Shown: positions 58,130 through 64,000 of the stretch, piece after piece
Layout of the letters: the number at the start of each line of letters is the position of its first letter
Numbering within the stretch: position 1 is the first letter of the stretch
From: Isoetes taiwanensis
Taxonomy: Eukaryota > Streptophyta > Lycopodiopsida > Isoetales > Isoetaceae
Reading direction: 5' to 3'
Assembly (NCBI GenBank): GCA_021234155.1
Contig: JAJEKV010000033.1
Location: 2,271,454 to 2,335,453, forward strand
Length of the DNA: 64,000 nt
Program-made: the position numbers and the translations under genes
Notes under the pieces: generated by a model
The model's input: only the letters and a program-made list of their open reading frames with translations
What the model was told of the DNA's origin: nothing
The model's database searches: none

Positions 58130-59273
58130 TTTTTTTTTTGAAGAACATGTTTTACTTCATATTATAAGTACTTCCAGAAGTAAGAAATGTCTCTGAAGCA
58201 TCAATCACTTTTAGATGATCACTCCATATTGGAATTTTAATACGATCAGGCCAATTGGAGATCTGAAAGCAATTATACAACTTCTTACGAATTTCTTGAA
58301 GCACCACCTGAGAAGAAATACGCTTATCATAAAAGACCTTTCTTCGCCTTCGCTTCCGTACACTCCATATTAGCCAAGACTTTGCCATGTGAAATGCAAT
58401 CCTTTTAGGAGCAGTCCACTGATTTGGATAAATACCCAAAAGAAAGTGCTGACTATCCAAAGATACTCCTAAAAGAGAATGCAGCCAGGACCTAAGACTA
58501 CTCAGCTCTGCACACAAATATAAACAGTGCTCCAATGTTTCAATGCACCGCTCACACATTGGGCAAAGTGGGATTACTCCTGGCTTAAAGCGATGAACCA
58601 TCTCATTAACTCTCAAAGAGCGATGAATCACCTGCCAAAGTAGAACATTTACCTTTGGAGGATTATATTTAGACCAAACAAGGTTCCAGATGGATTGCCA
58701 TTGAGAAGGCAAAAGTCCAAAGTGCCATTTTCGAGAAGGTGATAAAGTATTTGAGGAGGTAAGCAATCTGTAGCATGAACTTACTAGCTTCTTGCCTTCT
58801 TTAATACCTTGAACAAAGTTCCAGCATCTCTTGTTACCCACCTTCTTAATTAGAGGAAGAGCACTTGCTACATAAGCCCATATACTGATATCTTTATCCA
58901 ACAACCCATATGTCTCCTGAAACCATTGCCAAGGAGCAATGTCAATACCAAAGTACCACTGTTCAATAGAAATAATACCTGCTCTCCTCCACCTCGCTTG
59001 GGAATGCGCATGCATAAATTCTACAACTGGGTGTAGTTGTCCATGAGTATACAAAGGCAACCACAGAAAGGGGGAAGATGCTTGGAGACAAGCTTCCCAA
59101 TCAAATGTAATCACCTGCTGGACTACCTTCCAGGCCCGAAGCAAGGCTTTCAGTACTGGAGAGGCATGTGAAGAAACTTTCAATGGATATAACAATGCCC
59201 AAGGGAGCTCAATTCTCACACCTCGCTTATGAAAAACCATACACTTCTTTACTGATTGTTTAAGTAACTTCAT
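58130..59273 (-). mobile_element. 5'-truncated LINE: ORF2 C-terminus with zf-RVT domain
   Basis: This 373-codon minus-strand ORF is still open. It reads WHFGLLPSQWQSIWNLVWS, YNPPKVNVLLWQVIHRSLRV and IPLCPMCERCIETLEHCLYL, the reverse-transcriptase zinc-binding domain (zf-RVT) of plant L1 LINEs. Then come a Trp/Arg-rich part (KSWLIWSVRKRRRRKVFYD) and the end at 58152. On the minus strand a short A-run (58130-58139) follows as a poly(A) tail. The RT and endonuclease are missing. Intactness over 1.1 kb suggests a recent insertion. It is a different LINE lineage from the (CT)n-flanked one. Confidence 0.85.
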
Positions 59274-59318
59274 ACCTGGTGATGCACAATCAGGACAGGA
59301 ACTTTTTGTAGAAAAAAA

Positions 59319-59635
59319 ATGAGCGCCTCGTTACCCCAGGGATTTTTACCCGTCGTCAAATGCTCTGCTGCAAATGGCAACCGCAACAATTTCAACAGAC
59401 TGCCGGCTTTGTCGAATGATGGACGCTTGTCCCTTTTGGTAGCTCTTGCAGTGCAATCGGCTTCTCAGTCCCAACGTGGTGAGTCGAAGAATTGAAACCC
59501 TAATTTTTGCACTGGTATTGCCTTGAATTCTTGTAGTTAACATGTTTGCAGTTGCAAGGGATATCGCCAAAGAAGCTTCAAAATATCTAACGTCAGGAAA
59601 TTCGTTTACCGGGTCTGATCAAGCACTAATGACAG
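59319..59635 (+). CDS. Small host gene, first two exons (plastid-type N-terminus)
   Basis: ATG at 59319 opens a frame MSASLPQGFLPVVKCSAANG, then RLSLLVALAVQSASQSQR, to donor CAACGTG|GTGAGT (59478). A 73-bp intron ends TTTGCAG. Exon 2 (59552-59635) reads VARDIAKEASKYLTSGNSF and GSDQALMT to donor ACAG|GTGGGT. Both introns are phase 1. A third exon could begin at about 59754 (GAGGAGGCCCAACG), giving GGGPTPERGRRPEM and a stop at 59793-59795, but the acceptor there is weak. The Ser/Asn/Arg-rich start resembles a transit peptide. I do not recognise the family. Confidence 0.5.
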
Positions 59636-59793
59636 GTGGGTGAATATCTGTAGTTAGAAATTCGCAATATATAACCCATGAAGCAAGAAAATTTGGTGCT
59701 GGACGCAATATATTAAAACACTTAGTTATCATAGTAGGACCTTGAAATCAAAGGAGGAGGCCCAACGCCAGAAAGGGGAAGGCGACCAGAAAT

Positions 59794-59893
59794 GTGAGGA
59801 GACGGCCGGAAGAGTCGGCCGAGCAACAGCCTAAAATGCTGGGGTGAGGAGACGGCCGGAAGAGTTGGCCGAGCAACAGCCTGCAAATACTGG
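59794..59893 (+). repeat. 50-bp tandem duplication before the CENH3-like domain
   Basis: GTGAGGAGACGGCCGGAAGAG starts at 59794 and again at 59844, and the similarity runs through GCCGAGCAACAGCCT. The 50-bp period is not a multiple of three, so the duplication shifts the frame between the copies. Confidence 0.85.
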
Positions 59894-60599
59894 GGTGGGC
59901 GAGGGTAGTGGCCGGAAGAGGAAGACGAAGCCTGGCATTGAAGCGCTTCGCGAGATTAAGAAGTATCAGAAGAGCACTGAGATGGTCATTCCGCGTCTCC
60001 CATTTGCCAGGCTCGTGAAAGAGATTCTGCAAGAGTGTGGTGCGATACATCATACCAGTTACAGAATTCAAGCAACTGCCCTAAATGCTCTTCAAATGGC
60101 TTCGAAAGCAGTTGGTGTCGGTCTGTTCAAGGACTCGCAGCTTGCAGCAATACATGCCAAGCGGGTGACTGTCATGCCCAAGGATAATGTTTATAGGTTG
60201 GCATTTCCAGTTACATGGAAGATATATAATTATTCTAATGTGGAATATCTCACTGTTAAAAGGGTTAATCCAGAGTTTGTGCCACAAGCGCCAGAATTAG
60301 TGTTGATGGCTGATACTTTAGTGTATCAACTCGAGATGATTTTGAGGTATAACGGCCGTTGTACTAATCGCAGGCATTTAAAGAAATATAAAGATGTGCC
60401 ACATATAGAACCGGATTGGAAATCAGAGGTCTGTTTTGAGCATTACTTACCTCTGTTAGAAGCTTACAGAGAAGTTTACATATGCAAGGAATGTAACAGA
60501 CACATATTCTTTCAGGGGGTTTCTTCTACTTTGCCACTGAGGACAGCTGATTCTTTACCCCGACAGGCTGTTACGAATACGTTCTCAAGAATGTTATGA
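59844..60599 (+). CDS. CENH3-like histone-fold ORF with unrelated C-terminal extension
   Basis: An open frame of 251 codons. Residues 31-114 are an H3-family histone fold: [47 protein letters not shown] and [14 protein letters not shown]. Loop 1 ([15 protein letters not shown]) is about four residues longer than in canonical H3. [13 protein letters not shown] is CENH3-like wording, so I read it as a centromeric-H3 relative. Cys110 is replaced by Ala. The usual end (DIQLARRIRG) is missing; from residue 115 an unknown 137-residue sequence follows ([35 protein letters not shown]). No ATG precedes the fold in this frame (a TAA lies at 59832), and a 50-bp duplication separates a possible N-tail. 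It lacks introns where plant CENH3 genes have several, so it may be a processed and then altered copy. Confidence 0.6.
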   Translation: MRRRPEELAEQQPANTGVGEGSGRKRKTKPGIEALREIKKYQKSTEMVIPRLPFARLVKEILQECGAIHHTSYRIQATALNALQMASKAVGVGLFKDSQLAAIHAKRVTVMPKDNVYRLAFPVTWKIYNYSNVEYLTVKRVNPEFVPQAPELVLMADTLVYQLEMILRYNGRCTNRRHLKKYKDVPHIEPDWKSEVCFEHYLPLLEAYREVYICKECNRHIFFQGVSSTLPLRTADSLPRQAVTNTFSRML

Positions 60600-61355
60600 A
60601 GTCCAGACTTGTATACAACCATGGAATTAGAACTAACTATTTTATTCATCATGCGAATCATAGTGCACAATCAAACATAGAATTAGCTACTCTATTATTG
60701 GTCATCTATGATTGGAAGAGGTTAAGGGATAAGATGATGCTATGAAGGTTTGGTTGATGTTGTGTATTAAATTGAACCAATATTAATGTGAAGATTATGA
60801 CAGTGTCTGGACTCGGAAAGTTACAGTGGAACATTTGCTTAGGTCAAATGCACTAGAATTGATGTTTAATTGAAATGCCTAGAAGTTTTTAAGAGAAGGA
60901 GACAACTGACCATTGGGAGTTGTTATACCATATATTTTGGTCGGTTATGCACTCTGAAAGGAAAGAGGAACACTTGGGATAAATAATATGTACAGAAAGG
61001 AAATATTCATGGAAACTCAGAAAATTCTGGAGGGCCAAAAGTGTTCAAATCAGCCCAACTAAATTTAATGAGTAGAGAGCTGGATATGGAGTAAATTCGA
61101 TCCCAATGGGAATCCAAATCAGGAGATCTGTGTAATCGGCTATTCGGAGTTGAAGATCAAACTTTTGTGTATGTGTCGATCATATGATAATTTCGGTCTA
61201 TTGAACCTTTGAAAATATTATTTGCATGCTTTATAATTATGTATTCTCTAGGCAATGTTGTTAAGGCATAAATAGACCTCATGTTAATGTTTAATTCATA
61301 CTTTGATTGAAGTAGACTAAACTAATCCAAGGTGATCGATCTGTGAAATTCTTCA
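60597..61355 (+). repeat. Probable 5' LTR of a Copia element
   Basis: The right end is set by the PBS at 61357. The stretch ends CTTCA, and TGAAG at 60597 is its perfect inverted repeat, giving a 759-bp LTR with TG...CA ends. The left border rests only on this 5-bp match and on the change of sequence texture. It coincides with the stop codon of the CENH3-like ORF. Confidence 0.4.
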
Positions 61356-61356
61356 T

Positions 61357-61370
61357 TGGTATCAGAGCAG
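61357..61370 (+). promoter_or_regulatory. Copia primer-binding site
   Basis: TGGTATCAGAGCAG is the standard plant initiator-Met tRNA PBS and lies 6 bp before the gag ATG, as usual in short-leader Copia elements. Confidence 0.85.
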
Positions 61371-61375
61371 GAGAA

Positions 61376-62400
61376 ATGGCAACTAGATTGGGAGCTAGCT
61401 TGCTAAGTGGCATAACAGTATTTGAAGGTGAAGCAGGATTCCAGACCTGGAAAGGAAAAATGAAGGACATACTAGAGGCTGAAGGATTGTGGGAATATGT
61501 CATGGAAGTGAAGAGATTGAAGGTGAGAGTAGTTATACAGGTGCAACACATGGAGAAGCATCTTCAGCAGCTACAAGAGCTACAATTGATGGAGTAGGAA
61601 GTACAAATATGAAGAATAAAATGCAAGAAGCAAGGGTTATCATAGCTAGTAAGCTAAGTTCAAGCATCTTACACAAAATCAGAGATAAGAATCCAAAGGA
61701 GATATGGGACTATCTTATCAAAACGTAAGAGATTAAAAACACATCACAGCTTGACATGCTTGACAAGGAATTGAGGAAATTAAAATTTCAAGAAAATGGT
61801 AATCTCACTCAATTCTTTCAGAAGTATATCATAGCTTACTTGGAGGCTGCCAAAGTGCCAATCACGAGGGAGTTTCAGGTACTTAATCTTGCAAGAGCAT
61901 TTTCTGGTTTTGGTCAATTAAGCACCTTGATAAGAACAGTAAGTAGAAACAGAGAACGGGCTGAAGCCTTGATCGGGACTGAGATGGAGCATATATCTTT
62001 AATTAAGGAGGAGGATGAAGATGAAGCTATTGAAGTTTTATATGTTGGAAAAGGTAAGATCAGTGGAACCAAGGTAGGACCTTGTTTCAATTGTAAGATG
62101 TACGGGCATCTGAAAATGAACTGGGAAGTAAAATGTCATAATTGTGATGGCTATGGTCATTTTGCAAGCAATTGCTCAAGTCCAAAGGATATGGGGCGTG
62201 GCAGGGGCAGATGGGCAGCTAGCAATGCTAGAAATTTCAGAAGTGCAAGGGGTAGAGGCAAGAGATCAACAAGCAGAGAACATGCATCCGTAAACATAGC
62301 AAAGGAGGTTGATGTAGAGGAAAATGACCCTGATGTTGGGGTAACTGTAGCTAGTATATTGAGTCCTTTGAAAAATGAGTCTAATCATGATCTTTATATC
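61376..62400 (+). pseudogene. Copia gag with two zinc knuckles
   Basis: ATG at 61376 opens MATRLGASLLSGITVFEGE and FQTWKGKMKDILEAEGLWEY, the typical Copia gag start. The frame shifts near 61510 into KNKMQEARVIIASKLSSSIL and KIRDKNPKEIWDYL. A stop lies at 61726-61728, and the third frame gives LDKELRKLKFQENGNLTQFF. Two knuckles follow: CFNCKMYGHLKMNWEVKC (the His/Cys spacing is disturbed) and CHNCDGYGHFASNC (C-x2-C-x4-H-x4-C, intact), then an RG-rich tail. Confidence 0.85.
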
Positions 62401-62729
62401 CTAGATAGTGGAGCATAGTCAAAATAGCCAGCGGACTAAAAAAGAGGATCAAAAAGACATCAAGCTATGTTCAAATGGGAAATGGAGAACTTCAAAAGGT
62501 GGAGCAAGCTGGCATGTTAGAGCTTTATGATCTTGAACAAAATGTTGTGAATTTGGAGAATGTATTGTGTGTTCCAACAATAGTTAAAAATCTAATATAC
62601 ATAAGTCAATTAGCTGACTTAGGGTATAAAGTTTGCTTTGAAAAGCATTATTGTACAATCTTCTTGGATAATAAAATGAAGTTTTATGCTTCTAGAAATA
62701 TTACGGGTAGACATGGACAAGAATGCTAA
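62385..62729 (+). pseudogene. Copia protease start
   Basis: LYILDSGA is the Copia protease active site (D-S-G-A), directly followed by a TAG and a frame change. The next frame reads VQMGNGELQKVEQAGM, LENVLCVPTIVKNLIYISQL and LGYKVCFEKHYCTIFL, the standard sequence between protease and integrase. The element is then interrupted at about 62730. Confidence 0.85.
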
Positions 62730-62735
62730 GAATGC

Positions 62736-63463
62736 TGCTCATGGGCATCTCCTTGATAACCAATACAAGTACATGCTGATAGCAAGCTAGTGAAACCATT
62801 ATGGCCGGGATTAAAAAACCTCGCCCTTTCGGGTTTTCGAGGAAAAACCCTGACAATAATGGGATCACTAACCAATGCTAGGTCCAAAAACATAATAGCT
62901 CTTGTACCCTCATGCTGACTAGCCTTATTGGGTGAAAATACATAACAGCAATGAAATTGCCAAAGACGAAACATGTTTGAATTGTCTTCTCCATTGATCT
63001 TCATCTTGTGCTCCAAATCCAAAGCCCTCCTCCAAACAGCCACGCTAAACCCTGCATACACAAAAAAGATAAACCAAAGGCCACCAAGGCCATTCAGGCA
63101 CAAAGGCCTCCAACCAGACACTAAGGCCCCCAACCAGGCACAAAAGCCTCAACCTGGCACAAAAGCCTCAACCAGGCACACCGGCCTCAACCAGGCAGAA
63201 AGGCCCCAACCAGGCACTAGGCCTCCAACTAGGCACAAGGCCTCCAACAAAGTGTTAGTTTGCAAACAAGTCATAAAAACAGAGGGGGGGAGGGGCCAAA
63301 CCGTAGGGAGAAGAACACCAAGAGAGCTGATGAGAGAGAACATGACGAGAAAGCACATAAATAGAGAAAAGAGGGGAAGAACTAACTAACTGCTAACTGC
63401 CAACTGCCTCCGTATTTCCAGAACCTCGTTTTCCTTCTATTCGTCGAAACGAAGGAAAACGTC
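62736..63463 (+). other. ~0.7-kb insert flanked by a ~45-bp direct repeat
   Basis: TAGACATGGACAAGAATGCT with its upstream flank (TCTAGAAATAYTACGG) occurs at 62691-62735 and again at about 63464-63512, with few differences. Between them lies DNA unrelated to Copia, which holds a short hairpin (CTCGCCCTTTC/GGGTTTTCGAGG) and the repeat listed next. A TSD this long is not typical of transposition, so unequal recombination between Copia copies is an alternative. Confidence 0.5.
63090..63255 (+). repeat. ~18-20-bp tandem repeat (AGGCACAAAGGCCTCCAACC)
   Basis: Eight to nine imperfect units of the form CCAACYAGGCACAARGCCTC. Small differences between units show an older array. The overlapping ORFs with GTKAST/PGTK wording come only from the repeat. 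Confidence 0.85.
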
Positions 63464-63512
63464 ATTTCTAGAAATACTACGGTTAGACATGGACAAGAAT
63501 GCTGAAGAAGAG

Positions 63513-64000
63513 GCAGGAGAATATAAAAACCATTGAGTAGGGCAAAGAGACAGTGGTTGCACACATAAAATGTAAGAAGCCTAGCAGCTGAGTGACAGAA
63601 CATCCCGCTGTAAGATCACATATTATTCACATTCCAGATCTGAAACAATTTCTATAGTGCACCAACCATGGGAAAAGGAAAAACCAGCATTATAAGAAAG
63701 GGCATCCAAATCTATATTATAGCGCAGACTTTGGTCGAGCGACCCCAAAGTTAAGGTGGTAAGCAACTATTGCTTCGTCTAGCAACTTTTAAGAAAACCT
63801 CTTAGTCCAAGGAGGCTTAACCTGGAAACCTTAGTTACGGGTTAAGAAAATAACACCTTAGTTATAAAAACATAGAATAGAAAAATAATTATAATAGTAA
63901 CTCCTTAGTTATGGGTTAGTAACCTTAGTTAAGGGTTATATGATAAATGTTAATTAGTTATCGCATCGATCCGAGACATCGGATCGCCATTCTAGAATGG
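63513..64000 (+). other. Non-coding end of the window
   Basis: No gene is recognised. 63800-63930 has several irregular copies of CCTTAGTTA(T/A/C)GGGTTA. Confidence 0.4.

Overview
The window reads as nuclear DNA of a land plant with a large, transposon-rich genome. The evidence is a cytosolic HSP70 tail ending in EEVD, GT-AG introns, AATAAA poly(A) signals, a PPR relic, plant-type Ty3/Gypsy, Copia, LINE and Pif1-helicase relics, and long AT-rich stretches without genes. A fern, lycophyte or gymnosperm fits the mix better than a compact angiosperm genome, but I cannot fix the species.

Layout. 1-1730: the 3' end of an HSP70 gene followed by a decayed duplicate of its last exon. 2.3-2.8 kb: 81-bp tandem repeats. 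6.26-12.9 kb: a plus-strand LTR element with a 1.66-kb LTR flanked by TGTGACG/CGTCACA, a primer-binding site folded in a perfect hairpin, and three accessory ORFs placed before gag. The first accessory ORF (8577-9842, intact, 421 codons) ends in a complete, indel-free histone H3 core. 12.9-16.5 kb: a degenerate minus-strand Gypsy element, abutted to the truncated gag. 18.4-21.1 kb: relics of a PPR gene and of another host gene. 25-26 kb: a LINE 3' end and an LTR/PBS remnant. 30.45-31.7 kb: an inverted-repeat element packed with copies of a 20-bp palindrome. 34.9-35.6 kb: a broken Pif1/Helitron-type helicase. 39.4-44.1 kb: a LINE plus a second, strongly 5'-truncated LINE copy, alternating with three long (CT)n arrays. 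46.1-46.7 kb: a BRWD/PHIP-like WD40 relic. 48-55 kb: a region rich in GTGGTG/CACCAC repeats, holding three tandem long hairpins and a minus-strand DDE-type transposase gene whose intron is filled with a satellite. 56-57 kb: a decayed plus-strand Gypsy. 58.1-59.3 kb: the 3' part of a LINE ORF2. 59.3-59.6 kb: the 5' exons of a small host gene. 59.8-60.6 kb: an ORF with a divergent CENH3-like histone fold joined to an unrelated C-terminus. 60.6-62.7 kb: the 5' part of a Copia element, broken by a ~0.7-kb insert.

The most notable content is the histone-bearing LTR element. H3 residues 36-135 are kept without an indel behind a new ~320-residue N-terminal region, inside an ORF that is still open while the neighbouring ORFs of the same element are broken. 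This suggests that selection kept the H3-fused protein longer than its neighbours, for example to engage nucleosomes or chaperones, to target integration or to package DNA. That is inference. A second, unrelated H3-family ORF (CENH3-like) lies 50 kb away.

Only a few units look possibly functional as genes: the HSP70 exon, the H3-fusion ORF, the small two-exon gene at 59.3 kb and perhaps the CENH3-like ORF. Almost everything else is relic.
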